Origin: Pleurodeles waltl
Taxonomy: Eukaryota > Chordata > Amphibia > Caudata > Salamandridae
DNA length: 64,000 nt
NCBI RefSeq assembly: GCF_031143425.1
Contig: NC_090450.1
Location: forward strand, 168,199,486-168,263,485
Reading direction: 5' to 3'
Shown piece after piece: positions 1-12,632 of this stretch (positions are counted from its first letter, which is position 1; each line of letters starts with the position of its first letter). The translations under genes and the position numbers were made by a program. The notes beneath the pieces are model-generated. The model was not told where the DNA came from. It did not search any database and saw only the letters and a list, made by a program, of their open reading frames with translations.

Positions 1-439
1 GAGGGGTGGTTGGATTTTCTCTGTGGGTCAGTGACAGCTGTAATGGCAAGTCTTGTCCAGTCATGTCCAGTTGAAACTGGAAGTGGATGCAGGGCAAAAG
101 GTAAGTTTTTAATTCCATCCTCCTCCAATCCGCCAGCTCAGAGGTGGAAGCAGACTGCCACTTTGGCCTTGCGCAAAGGCACATCCAAATCTGCACTGCA
201 GTAAAAGTGGCTAGAGTTCCGCTGACATCTACTCTTTCCAGTGGCGCCATAAATGCGGATGAAGTTTCTTGGCGGAGTCGGCTGGACTAACCTATGAGAC
301 CGTCAACATCTAAATCCGGTGGGCAGACTGTCAAGGCAGCGGATGACTTTTCAGTCAGAAAACTGACAGCTGGACTGTTACCACCAAGATCTAAATCAGC
401 CCCTTAGTTTATTCCTGCAGTGAGAGACACAACAGGAAA
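1..439. other. No gene seen; possible 5' flank of LINE
   Basis: No exon or long coding frame can be supported here. The stretch runs directly into the L1-like reverse transcriptase remnant and may be a more decayed 5' part of the same element, but no diagnostic motif is readable. Confidence 0.4.
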
Positions 440-2985
440 CATGGTCCCTGCACTCCTGACATTGCAGTGGCATTTCCCACCTACTATCCACATCTCTATG
501 AGCATAGTCCATGACCCCCTATTGAAATCACACACCTACTCCTCGACAACATGCTGCTCACTTTGCGGACTCCATCCCAGCAGAGAGCCCTAGAGGAAAC
601 GAATACAGAGGATGAAATTCTTGCCACCGCCAGGGACCTGAAGTCCAGTAAGACTCCCGGCCTGGACGACTTTCCCCTTGAATATTAGTCCAAGTTTTGG
701 GATGTCATTGTTCTGAATCTGTTGAGCTTCACACGGAAGCTATTGACAAGGGATCATTTCCCTGGGATCTAGAACTGGCAACCATTATTGTAATTCCTAA
801 AGATAACCCAACGTAACTAGACTGTGGGTCCTAGTGCCCCATCTCCCTGCTAAACCTGATATATGCCAAGATCCTAGCGGCCAGGGTTCATTTGGTTCCC
901 ACATCCCTAACAGACCCTGACCAATGAGCTTTATGACAAACTGCAGCACCCAACACTGCATATGTTGCCTACACCCATTTCTTGGCCATGCAGGGGACCT
1001 ACCCAGAAACATGGCCCTGCTGCTTGTTGATTTCAAAAAAGCTTTAGACACAGTTGACTGGAGCTAACTTGCAGCAGTCCTGACCTGTATGGATTTTGGG
1101 GCCCACTTCTATGCAATGGTCTCTCTCCTCTACTCCCACCCCATGGTCCACGTTAGAATCAACAAGGTGCTATCCAGCACATTCTTCATTGAACGGGGCA
1201 CCCGGAAGAGGTGTCCCAGTCCCCAACTCGGGCCCTACGCTTTGAAGATACTGAGACTCTTTGTGGAGGCCTTTGATCTGCGCCTCAGCAGGGAGAAATC
1301 ATTTCTGGTTCCTCTGAGGGGGACACTGCGTTGACTGCCAGGAGTGCAGGCATCCCTATCAGTCGACTCAGCTTTAAATACCTGGGCATACACATAGCAA
1401 CTGTGCCGCACCTCAAGTGGGCCTTCAAACTAGCCCTATTCCTGAGCAGTACTAGGGCTAATATTGTGGCATGGTGAGACCTCCCTTTGAATCTGCTTGG
1501 CAGGGATGCACTAATAAAGATGATAAAGATGATGATTCTTCCCGCTACCTATATACACTGCAGATCTTTTTGCTTCTTAGTCCTGAGCACTTGGTTTGCT
1601 GAAGTGTCGACACTCCTTCACTCCTTTTTTTGGTACGGTCGATCTCCCTGTGTTAGACAGGTTACATGTCACTGATTGGTTCATGGGGGGGAACGGTGCA
1701 GTAGATTTTCATCTGTATTATTGGGCTTCCCATCTTTTGGTAATAAACGATCGGCTTATGCATGGTTGGGCTGATCCAGCATACTAACTAGAGTTCTGCC
1801 ACAAGGGACTTAATAGAGTGATTCATTACCTATGTGGCTGTCCCCTCCCTCTTACTGTCCCAGAGATTACCAGGGTAGTCTCTATGATATGGAGAGGGAC
1901 CCTCCGCTTCATGTTCTGACATGGACACTTGACGGACAGACTCCCCTGTTGAGAGGTTGTCTGCTGGCTCAGCTGACGAGACATCAAGAGTTCAAGAGAT
2001 GGGACTTAATCAGAATCTCTACAATATCTCATGTTTGATGTGGCTCCACCGTGTATTCATTTGCAGACCTCCAGACTCAATTCTCTCTTTCCCTCACTCA
2101 GTTTCACGAATATTTGGAAGTATGCCACGCCCTTAGTACATACACTAACTTTAACCCCCTGGAGGCCCGCTTACTGATGGCAAGATTGGGTAGGGGTGGC
2201 ATTTACCAACTATACCGAGTCTTGGTGAACAATGCACATGGGTCCTTGGAGGCCCTATCTTGGAGGTGAGATGAATTGCTGTGTGAGCTGGAGGAGGCTG
2301 AGTGGCAGGAGGCCTGTATGGCTCTCAGGGAATTGGTGATCTCTGCCCGACTGGTCCAACTGCATTACCTGCACCAAACAGACATGTCTCCCAAGAAACT
2401 GGGTTATGTGAAGAACCTCATTGACCCAAGGTGCGCTAGCTGCCAATCCCCGACAGCCGATTTTTTCCACATGGTATGGCTGTGTACCCAGATTGCCCAG
2501 CATGGTCACAGGTTTGAGCCACCCTCTCGGCTGTCTTGGAGACCCCTTCACAAGTGACACCAAAGGTGGCATTGTTGGGTATGTTGGACCGGTTGGGTGG
2601 GTCCAGAGGAGATAGAACATTGATTTGCCTGTGATCCTTGGAGGCCAAAAGATACATAGCCTGCACTTGGAATCAATCTTCCCCTCCAAACTTTAAAACA
2701 TGGGCTGTGGGTATGGACTTGTGCTTTCAATAAGAAGAACCAATCTACGTTGCCCAGGGATGTCCTGCAAAACTTTCCAAGATTTGAGGTAAATGGTGGG
2801 GGCATAATGGGTTGTCTTTGACTGTAAATTCATCAAATAATATGGTTTCATTTGCAGTGGGGGGAGTGAACCGGGGGAGCCGGAGGGACCAAAATTATAT
2901 GCAGAGAACTTTGTTATTGTTTTTGTTCTGCTGCCTTAACTGCTTTTTGTTCCAAACTGAATGAAAATTATCAACAAGAAAATAC
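440..2985 (+). mobile_element. Decayed L1-like non-LTR retrotransposon (ORF2)
   Basis: Conceptual translation across several frames gives the ordered landmarks of an L1-type ORF2. An LKSSKTPGLDDFPLEY block (near 640-690) matches the LKxGKSPGPDGxPxEFY region. It is followed by PISLLN and AKILAAR (near 838-880), a degraded DQ..F segment, FKKALDTVDW (near 1033-1062), LYSHPMVHVRIN followed by RGTRKRCP (near 1126-1220), and a YLGI-like and LLGRDALIKM segment (near 1380-1520). The C-terminal part has a C..C...FFHMVWLC motif (near 2433-2490). Stops and frameshifts occur throughout, so it cannot encode a working enzyme. The FADD-type catalytic motif is not readable. The likely 3' UTR ends in an A-rich AATGAAAATTATCAACAAGAAAA stretch near 2960-2985. 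L1 identity is established family knowledge; the borders are approximate. Confidence 0.8.
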
Positions 2986-2989
2986 TGGA

Positions 2990-4834
2990 CATCAGGAAAT
3001 TCGATTTTAAGTTGTCAACCTACATTAGACAAACTGAGTCAACTAGAGAAATGTAAAAATAAACAGGTTCAAACTGAGATACATGCCAGGATGATAACAG
3101 AGTACTTAAAAGCTGATATAATCCTTTTAGACCTCCAGGTCCAAAGCATTCCAGCTATTTTTATACTGGACAAAAATTCTGGCCGCTGGATGGTCCTAGG
3201 GATTGACACAGCAATACAGCATAACAAAAAAGATTTGGAAGAAATCTTAGAATTGGAAAATGCTATCCTTGATTCAAGCACTTTAGCAACCACCAAGCAC
3301 GCCCTTGACAAATTAGAAGAAACAAAAGTAGATTTTCAGAAATTTGAACATCAAAAAAAGTCCACAAAAGTCTCCTGGGACATACAAAACTACAACAAAG
3401 AAAGAAACATGCCCATATCTGTTAGGAAATATTTTAGTAGCCTATCACAAACACTATTAAAAAACAATTCAGGACCATGGGACAGATCCAATGACCAACT
3501 GATGGTTACTTTTTGGAAGTCCTCAGGAGACTCAAGCTACACCGATCCTGGGGAAGGTCCCAGCAGTTTGGGGCAGGTACAACAGCAGTCACATTTTTTA
3601 GCCAGAGGCCAACAATCTTACAGGGAAAAAGCAGAAGGTGGGAGCCAGGAACACCAAACTCGGCACACATTCTATCAATGGGTTCACCAGTATTAGAGAC
3701 CCAGCCTGCTGAAATCCCAATTTTAAATCTGTCTCAACACTGCCTTTCCTCCATGGAGATTTCCCGCCTCGCAAGGGTCTCTCTTTTTTGGTTACAGAAA
3801 AATCTGGCTAGTTTATGCTTTACAAAGAAATGTTAAAATGTTTCAAAAAAATAAGATACTTCTTTCTGAATCTGGAGAATGAGACTAATCATGTTACTAC
3901 GAGGCTGCGCCCAAAATCCACATTCCACCCATCCCGTAACCTAATGCCATCAGAAGTCATTAGTTTTAAAAAACTTGTCTTGACTGACTTTGAACCTCCG
4001 AAAAATGAACAGGCCTTTGCCCCCTTATAACACCAGCATAAGCCTGTTCATTTTCATCATTGGACATGATATGAAGAAAAAAACCTTGCTGGAACTGAAG
4101 AAAAATGCTAACATTGTCGTAAAACCCTGTGACAAAGGAGGCAGGGTAGTAATCCAAGATATAACTAAATATAACAACAATATCAGCAGAAAAACTATTA
4201 ATATCACACATTATGAATTTTTGGCTCAAAATCCTTTGCCAGATATTGAAAATACTATTAAAAAGTTGACAAATGAAGTGGAACAAGAAGGGTACTTGAG
4301 CATCTATTTCTCAATAACAAACCCCATGTACCCCGGTTCTCTACTCCTTACCTAAAATTCAAAATAATCTGGAATCACAAGCAAGCAGACCAATCCCTCT
4401 GGGCTGCAGCTCTGTCCTAGAACCTTTAGGGAAATACATAGATTACTGCATTAAGGATATGGTCTCACACACTACCACCTTTGTGAAGGACACAACACAT
4501 TCCATCAACTTAATTGAAGATTAATAGTTTGATGCCTCTAAAGCACTATGGGTGACCCTGGACATAGAATTATTATACATGAGGCAGGTATTCATATTAT
4601 ATAAGAAATCCTAGGCAATAGACCAGCTCCATTCAATGTCCCTACAAAGTTCCTTGCTTCTTTGCATGAGATCCCCCTAACTAAAAATGACTTCTTGTTT
4701 GAGGATAAGTATTACTGAAAATGGAAGGGCACCTTTATGGGGCCGTTTTTGCACTTAATGTTGCTGTTCTCTTTGTAGACAACTTTGAGTCTAAATATAT
4801 TTTGAACATTGACAATTCCTTTTTCCAACACATG
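2990..4834 (+). mobile_element. Decayed Penelope-like retroelement
   Basis: Frame-shifted pieces match the order of a Penelope-like reverse transcriptase. LRPKSTFHPSRN with a following FKKLVLTD (about 3900-3990) resembles the pre-RT leader. NIVVKPCDKGGRVVIQD with a Y..N segment (about 4110-4190) matches the hallmark KPADKGGAVVV block. LPKIQNN..ASRPI (about 4348-4400) matches the LPKIHK..PGRPI block. VTLDIELLYM (about 4552-4581) is the LDVxSLYTN catalytic region, and GHLYGAVFALNVAVLFVDNFE (about 4724-4786) is the QxxGTxMGxxxAPxYANLFM region. An upstream open frame at 3091-3696 is probably the N-terminal leader of the same element. Frameshifts and stops make it inactive. No GIY-YIG endonuclease domain is visible. 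The family call is inference from these motifs. Confidence 0.65.
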
Positions 4835-5560
4835 TGTATTGTATTGTATTGTAGTTGTATTTATATAGTGTTTACTACCCCTGAGCAGGCATCAAAGAAC
4901 TTTTCAGTGAGTAACAGGCTACTCTGGAACCCAAAAGGATTAGTGGTGGAATAGTATTGGGGAATATGAGTACAGTATTAGTATTGGTGTACGTAGGTAT
5001 GATTTAATTTACGCAGAAGACATGAGTCTGTTAGTTGGATTGAATAGAATAATGGTGGTACGGAGGAGGGAAGAATCCAGAAGTGTTAATTGGGAGATCA
5101 TAGTAGTGGGATGAGTAAAGAAAAGATGGAGGAAGAAAGAGTCTGTAGAAAGGGATGGGGGAGATCATAGTAGCAAAATGGGGTTTGGAATGCGTTAAAG
5201 GAGAGATGAATGAGGAAGACTTTAATAGGGCTGTTTGGTAGATCATACTAATAAACTGAGGTTTGGGGTAAGCGAGGAGGAGTAGAGGAGGGAAGAGTCT
5301 AGGAAGAGTTATTTTGGAGCTCATAGTAGTAAAATGGGTTTGGGATGAGTCAGAGAGTGGAGAGAGAGGATAGGTTGATAGACCGTTAGGGTGATGGAGA
5401 CAGAGTAAAGCTTTCAAGAGAGTATTTTTTTTCCTCTTGTACAGTAGGACTAAAGTAATAGATATATGGATACATGATTACATAGTAAAGGAATATACGT
5501 ATAAGGAATATAATATATTGAGATTTAACTTGTATCGTATAAAAACAGACTTTTAAGAGT
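4835..5560 (+). repeat. Dispersed repeat with internal 75-bp tandem units
   Basis: It begins with a (TATTG)n-like run and TTTATATAGTGTTTACTACCC, then becomes purine-rich and holds a diverged tandem array (5045-5365). I believe this unit is interspersed in salamander genomes, but that is recollection rather than something shown in this window. It abuts the Penelope-like remnant. No coding capacity is evident, and the long minus-strand frame here comes from the purine bias. Confidence 0.5.
5045..5365. repeat. Diverged tandem array, about 75-bp period, 4 units
   Basis: The phrase GATCATAGTAGT or a close variant recurs near 5095, 5164, 5244 and 5318. It is followed each time by a variant of AAAATGGGTTTGGGATGAG and then a GAGGAAGAGTC-like stretch. 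Spacings are roughly 69, 80 and 75 bp, and the units differ by substitutions and small indels. Confidence 0.6.
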
Positions 5561-5767
5561 TGCAGTATTTGCAGTTAATGTATTTGTGTACTTTTATAAC
5601 ATAATTCTATCTTTCCTCAATATTTCAATAGTGAAAAGCTCATAGATAAATAGCTAAATTAATATTGACCAATTGTGATAGATAAAATAAAAATAAAGTC
5701 TCTTAAGCATCTATTCAAACAACTTATATAGAAAGTATGCAATGACCTATGAACATGTTGAGAATAA

Positions 5768-5812
5768 ATTATATACACACATATATATATACACACATGC
5801 CTACAGATGTAC

Positions 5813-5862
<50 letters not shown>

Positions 5863-5985
5863 CATATATATACATGCATACATACATCTACACATGCACA
5901 CACACATCTATATATCTATATATATCTATATATATATAGATATATATATGTATATATATATATATATATACATTTAACCATCAGT
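5768..5985. repeat. TA/CA-rich microsatellite
   Basis: About 200 bp consist almost entirely of TA, ACAT and ATCT repeats, with a pure TA run of about 20 units at 5814-5855. The open frames of Tyr, Ile and His here are repeat artefacts. Confidence 0.95.
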
Positions 5986-8900
5986 AAAATATACATTTGT
6001 TAAAGCAGGCCTAAAGAGTAAATATATATTTTAAGATAAAATAGTTATAATACCTATTTGTTCAAGTAAATACACATATCTAGATATAAACATATAATGA
6101 CATTTTAAATGTTTACATATGCAGGGATATGCTTATGTTTATAAACAAATGTTTATAAACTGCTGGGTGCTACTTTCCTTTTGGAATGAAGCGGGTAAGA
6201 CAATATCTATGATTTTAACCCAGAAGATAGAAGAAGCCCAACTTTAAATATTTTTGGATTATACGAAAAGAGGAAGAAAAGAAGTGCAAACTTAAGTCAA
6301 ATCAGATAATTATTGTTTTGTCTGATATTACTAGCAAAAAGGGAAATATGTAAATAATTGATTCAGATTGGGGAACCAATATATGCAGACTGTCTGAATT
6401 CTGTAATATATGTACACTTTCTAGATACATTACACTCCATGAAAAATTGTGATTTATTTTGGTTGCATTTCCATAACTGCTTGGGCGATTCCATACTTTT
6501 GGTAGCATCCAATGATTACACCTTGCTGTACATATGAAATGCATTGGCTTAACAGTCTATTTATGACAAGATGAATAACCAGGACAGATGAGCTACGGGC
6601 GGGAAAGGCAGAGTTGTGCAAATTATTAAGCACAGGCTAGTTAAGTATATCTGAGGTAATGAGGATGAACACAAAAACAAGCCAACAGCAAGCCTGCTGA
6701 AGCAGGTGAGCTCTGCCAATGCACTAATGAGGATGAAAGAAAGGCACAAAAATGCTGAGTCAGCTAAGCTTAACAAGACTGAAAACTTTCATGTAGAGCT
6801 TTGATGAAAACACATACTAAAGAGGCATAAAGGGGTGCAAGGAAGAAAAAAAAACAAAAAGGAAAGTGGAGATAGTTCTGGGACTAAACAATATGAGTTG
6901 GGAAGAAACACACCTTGGAAGTAACTAGCCCAAATTGGGATGGGGAGTGTATTTGATGGAAAGGGCTATAGATGAGTGATGGAGAGGGGGTAGGTAATGG
7001 ATTCATTTGTTGATAGTACATAAAAAAACATACTTGGAGGGAGAATGAAATTAGTAACCAGCGGAGAGATGGGAGGGAAGGCAAACGACTAGAAGAAAGG
7101 TGAGTTTAGTGTGAAAGCAGATAACAGAAATAAAGTTTAATTTTAGAGGGGAAGGGAGTAGGTAGAAAGAGCTGTCAGCAGAATGGAGCGATCAAAAGGA
7201 CAGAAGAGAATGAATAACACTTTTGATGATCTGTAGGTGATGAGGAGACAAATTTTGACAAACATTGTGGAGCTGATAACAAAAGGGCTCACAAAGAGCA
7301 TTCTGAGCCAGGAGAAAGAGACTAGAATTGAAGAGAACCACCAAATTACAGGAAGAATGGGAGAGGGAAAGATGTATTCAGGAGAAGATAGACAAGTGAG
7401 TGGAGGAGGCAAAAGGCATGGAAGACCAGAATTTCAGTATTAGAAAGATTTAAGTGTAATAGGTAGGAAAAACAAATGCAGAAGTTAATGGCCGAAAGCC
7501 AGGAGGAGACGGTACTGTGAGCAATAGGAGTGAAAGAGGAGAAACAGATGGTGTGGGACATCTTTGGCATAAAGGTGAAAGGAGACGTTTAAAGAAATGC
7601 CATCAATGCGTGTCAAGCTTGCTTGAAGCTCTTACTGGTATTCCACTACTATCACCCACCCAGCTTGGCAACCCATGTCAAACTTGCTTGAAGCTGCAGT
7701 ACTAGGATCTCCAGTACCACACAATGATCTGACTGCTGCAGTTCAAGTCTTGCATTTCGCTGACATATACCTTGAGATAGTCTTTGGTAATCCAATTGTG
7801 CACTGTGAAAAGTCAGGATCCCATGCATGCAGGCACTGAGTCATGTGATTGTCCCAGGGTCTGAAAGATCTGGGTGACATCTGGGTATTTACAACAGAAA
7901 AGGTAAAGGACTGGATCACTTTTAGAGGAGAGCCAAGAGGCATGCTAAACAGCAGAGGGACGAAAGTGCAGCCCGCTGAGTCTCCAGAAGTGTTAATGAG
8001 AGGCAAGGTGAAGAGAAAGAAAGTTTAGAAGAAACAATCTAATCCAAGGCTCTAGACTCAGACCCCATTTGGAAGAGGTGTTTCAGGAGGTGTGCTGGAT
8101 CACCATTCATGTTGGTGTGGCTTTTGAGGACATCCCAGAAAACAACGGGAGACAAATTTATCCCATGACATGGCAAAAATTCCAAAATGGGAGTTGGCAA
8201 GCAGGTAGTTTGTCTCGAACTCTGTGAGCAACAGGCTGATTCCTCTTAACTATCTTGACCAATAAAGATAGCAGGATAGATTGTCATCAGGGTCAACTCA
8301 GCCTGTCTCCTTATTAAGTGGATAAAATGAGTACCATTCTTAAGTACCAGGCTGATGACAAAAATTCCTGCTCAGTAAACCTTACTTCATTATACCTCCT
8401 CTGATATTTAGCTGACCCTGTCCCCCACAAGCTAAACACAATTAGATTTTTAGCACAGCTTTGGAAGAGTGGGTCTGAGATATGAAAATACTATAAACAA
8501 AATAAAAACTTAATTCATGTTTCTTCAATTACTCCTCAATAACAACCTTTTCATGGGAAGGCAAAAATTAAACAAGAAAATCAACAGATTTGCCAATTAA
8601 GCACCTCAGCGTAACCACACTTCCTCTACATAGTCCCAGAGGAGCACCGACATGCCACAGACACATAGACGGCTTAGTGTGCTTCTCGTAATCTGTCCCC
8701 GTGACACACATCCACGCTAAGAATCAGTGGAAGCTGGTTTCATGCATCACCTCAAATCCTGTGAGAGTTATTGAGAAGTTCAAAATACTCAAGGTGAAGC
8801 AGTAACTGCCAACTCCTGGTAGACACAGGACATAACAAGAGTGATTCAGTGCTGAAATGTAGAAATGTTTTCCTGTTTTGGGAAATGCAAATGAAAACTA

Positions 8901-10069
8901 AAACATCATAAATAAACTGATTTCCAATTAGAGAAGGAATATTGTAGATCACAAAGGAAATAAATGGTCGGCTGTGTATAAATATATACCAAAGGGATGG
9001 GGAAAAATGCACTAACATATGAAATGCGTTTCCGAAGACCGAGTAAGTTCACCTACAATAAAGTAGGGAAACACTGTCAAATAATGTCAAAGGTCACACT
9101 GGGAAACAAGAATTGACAAAGCCAGTGGGTCTTACCATTGTGACCTGGTGGCTATGGAAATGCTTTTTAGCAATGCTGAATAGCATCAGTTAAAAGCAAA
9201 ATGCTCTGTGTCAATGATCTGCAGCCCTTGCACAAAAACAATTGTGATGCGCTATGTGTTACCACACTCTAACGCTACTAACATCGCATCATTCAGTAGC
9301 TGTGTGAATGGTTCCCCACTCATGCATTTATGTACAGACAGGTGTGGGTACTATTGTCTTAATTTTAATTTTGTTACCAATACAAGATGGTAGACATCAC
9401 TTGGACTTGTGAATATAAAAAGGAAAATTTACCTGCACAAAGCTCTTTTTCAAAAAGTGGGATGGTTGGTGGGCAAGTAGAAAATGGTTGCTGCTGGGCC
9501 CTCCTCCCCCCCCCAAATATTTATTTGATGACTACGAGGGACCAGGGAGCTACGAAGTACAGGCAGAGAAAAAAATAAGAGGTGGCATGGAGAGAAAAGG
9601 ATGGGAGAGGAAGAACAATTTAAAAATATACAAAAAAGCCAAGAAAGGGGAAACAAACAAGGTGGGGTGGCAACATGGAGCTCTCGGGGAGAAGGGTGCA
9701 GGGAGTTGGTGGAGAGGAAGCAGCACACAGATCTTATGGAGTGCTTATGAAGTGCTTAAAGAAAAAAGTAGTTCCCTAAATGTTGGCAGCAGAAGGGTAC
9801 AAGCCAGAAAATTTAAAGGAGGATAAAGAGGAAATGCTGAAAGGGGAGGCACAAACACAAGAAAGAGAAAGGCAAGCCTTGGAATAAAAAAGCAAGTGTA
9901 TAAGATTGCCGATTAAGCCAATCAAACATAAGCAATGGGTGATCGTTAAGCCCACAGTACATTTTTTGGTATGGTCCCTAAGAGGCATTTTCCTGCAGGC
10001 AGCGAAGAGCTGTCTGGTAGGCGAGACCTAAAAACAACAAATAATATATCATTGGAATATGTACATTAA
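5986..10069. other. Intergenic, no gene seen; purine-rich 6.6-7.6 kb
   Basis: No exon, recognisable transposon protein or clear repeat border was found. The segment from about 6600 to 7600 is strongly G+A-rich on the + strand, which removes stops on the minus strand and produces several meaningless open frames. A short C run lies at 9507-9516. Old unrecognised repeats are likely. Confidence 0.5.
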
Positions 10070-10546
10070 GGCCCCGATTATGGGCCGGGCAGTGCTAGGA
10101 CTGCCAGATTTGGGGTGGCGGTCGGACCGCTGTGGTTATTGCGGTCTGACCGCCACATTACGAGGTTGGCGGGCAGACCCCCAACCTACTGCCTTCCCCA
10201 CCAGGATACTAGATCCCGAAGGGCTGACGGCAGGGCTGCTTGTAATCAGCCAGGGCGGCGCTGCACTACTCACCGCCTTGCTCATTCCAAACTTGTTCTC
10301 CACTTGTTCTTCACCAGCCTTTTCATGGCGGTCCCACCCGAGAACAAGCGCAGACAGTGTACATTTCAAGGGTGCTGGTGCCCCCACCGCAAGCAGCAGC
10401 ATTGCCACCGACTCTATTATGAGCCTGCGGCAATGCTGCTGCACCTTTCCCACTGGGCTGACAGGCAGAAACTAGCACCACAGTGACCTACCCATTTGGA
10501 GTTTGGCAAACAGATGTTTCCGTCTGCCAAACTCATAACCAGCTCC
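10070..10546. mobile_element. Palindromic MITE, family B, copy 1
   Basis: The ends are inverted (GGCCCCGATTAT at the left, ATAACCAGCTCC at the right) and flanked by a TAA duplication at 10067-10069 and 10547-10549. The interior is built of palindromic modules, such as the GGCGGTCGGACCGC and GCGGTCTGACCGC arms near 10116-10152 and the GTTTGGCAAACAGA / TCTGCCAAAC arms near the right end. It shares modules with the element at 41531-41914: CATTTCAAGGGTGCTGG, and the complement of its AAAGGTGCAGCAGCATTGCC. It encodes no transposase. The 3-bp duplication and G-rich ends suggest mobilisation by a PIF/Harbinger-type transposase, which is inference. Confidence 0.75.
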
Positions 10547-11269
10547 TAAATATCCATATCATCTACCTGTCACTCAGGCCTCATTTATTTAAGAGTAAGC
10601 ATGCAGCTGAAATATATGTAGGGCTTAAAAGGAACTAGGAAAATGTATTTAATATCTCTGCAGTTTGTATGTAGTGCACACAAAGTCAAACTTGATGTCA
10701 GCTCTCTTTACTAGCTGCAGATACAATTACAGAATAAAATGCTGTCATACACTATTATAGAAAGACACAAGATACATACATTGGAAAACAATGTTAGTAT
10801 GCCATGTTACACATTGATACTAATTACCTACATGAGAATACAATGTTATAACAAACCTTTACACGTAGACATTAACTAAATTCATAGCAGTAAGTTTTAT
10901 GATACATTATTATGTCAAAGTAGAGTTAAGCTAAGATTGAAGAAAACAAGAACTACCAAATCAATGCCATGGTGCTCTCTTAGCTGAAACAATAGAAGCA
11001 GTGCAAAACCCTTCAACCATGTTGTTTTTTTCACCTTGCAATGTCTATAAGATGTAAGAAAAGTATTAGCCACATTGCAAGGAGGGCTGAGGACAGCATG
11101 GTAATATGAGGCTGGCCAACTTGCACTTGGTCTGTCAGCAACCAATCAAGTGTTTTGTGTTTCGCCCTCACATGTGCAGGGTGGCAGACGCAGGGCCTGA
11201 CCCATGACCTGACTATGGCTCACCTAAGTGGTGCTCATCTGCTTTTGGGAGTTTGAGAAGGTCATGAAA
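10547..11269. other. No gene seen
   Basis: AT-rich sequence without a recognisable exon, transposon motif or tandem repeat. Confidence 0.4.
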
Positions 11270-12632
11270 CCCAGCTCAAAATGTTGGCTTCCTGTACAAT
11301 ATCAGGAGGTGGGGTAATGTCAGCCTTTTAAAGTGTCCTGTCAGTGAGATTTTGCTGTGCTATACATGTTCTACTTAGTAAAAGGCTTGTTGAAGCAATA
11401 TAACCTACAAGCTCAGCAGAGAGCTGCATAACCCTCTGTAAAGTGTCCAGAGACAGGGAAGGAAGGGCAGGGACCTTGTGCACTTCAAGAGCCTCTCTTT
11501 GAAGTCTTTCCCACTTCAAAGGCACAACTGGGTATAAATACTGCACCCCTAACCCCACCAAATCAGTACTCTTCTGGATTTGAGGACACCCTGCCAGGAA
11601 GAAAGGTGAATGTGCAGCTAGGAGGGAATCTGCTGAACTGCTTTGCTGTGTTGGCCTGCTGCACGCTTCCTCTTGTCTGGAAGTGAGAAGGACTGGACTT
11701 GCCTCTGTACATCCTCCAAGAACCTAAGTGAATGCAAGGGCTTGCTGGCTTGCCTCCTGTTTTGAAGTCTCAAGGACATCAAAGACTTTCTTCAAACCTG
11801 CTTTAGGTACTGGACTCTACCAACTGTGAGTCCTGCCCCGCCAAGAGGTGTCAATCTAGTCCTGGATCTTTTAAAGTGGGCTTTGCAGTTGTTTCACTAC
11901 AAAATTTGATGCATCACCACCACTGCACCGATTAGAACCACTGCATCCCTCCTCAATGCTGATGCATTACCGCTGTTGCTGAGGACGAGGACTTTGGATC
12001 ACTGACTGCGCAGCTTCATATTGACGCATCACCACCAGCCCCGGCACATTCCCAGCTGCGTGGATCTATGATGGCACATCACCTTCATTGCAAAGGGTTT
12101 GAAGCTGCACCTTGAGGACATCACATTGACGACTGCATGGCTCGATGACAAAACAACCCTTGACTGCGGAGATTGGAACCAACGCATCACCTTTGTATTG
12201 CCTCTTCAACGTCAAAGCACCCTCCATCCAAGGTACTTTTTCCATGGGTCCTGTGTGGGTGCTGTAGTTGCCCTGAGGTCCATGGCAGTTTGCCTGAACT
12301 TTGGATATACCCCAGTCCAGCGCGACCTCAAGTAACCTTTAAGTGCAATTGATTTCTCAGCACTGTATTGCAGTTTATTAGTTACACAATTATATCTCAA
12401 GTTACTTATTTAATTTTTGGCATTTCCTTCTTTTTCTAACCTGGCATGGAGTATTATGGGGTGTTTTGTACTGTGCTACTGTAATTTAAGTGTTGCACAA
12501 ATACTTTACACATTTCCTCTTTTTTCCAGAGAGTGAGCACAGCTTAATTTAGGGATTTACTCTGACTAGGATTGTGGTCCATACTTGCACAGGGTGCATA
12601 CTGCTGCCAATTAGAGACCAACATTTCTTACA
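11270..12632 (+). mobile_element. Degraded LTR-like element
   Basis: The 3' end (near 12560-12632) reads CTCTGACTAGGATTGTGGTCC...ACCAACATTTCTTACA. This is a diverged form of the 3' end of the element at 27570-29773, which reads CCCTGACTAGAGTGAGGGTCC...ACCCCATTTCTAACA. The interior shares the GGACTTG and TTGAAGTCTCAAGGACA blocks (near 11695-11780) and has a TATA-like GGTATAAATACTG at 11531-11543. A stretch of GACGCATCACC-type motifs (11880-12200) may correspond to the CpG-rich motif array of the better-preserved copy. The left border is uncertain and no convincing target duplication was found. Confidence 0.5.

Noticed and set aside
5659..6003. Tyr/Ile/His-rich open frames
   Set aside because: Translation of a TA/CA microsatellite.
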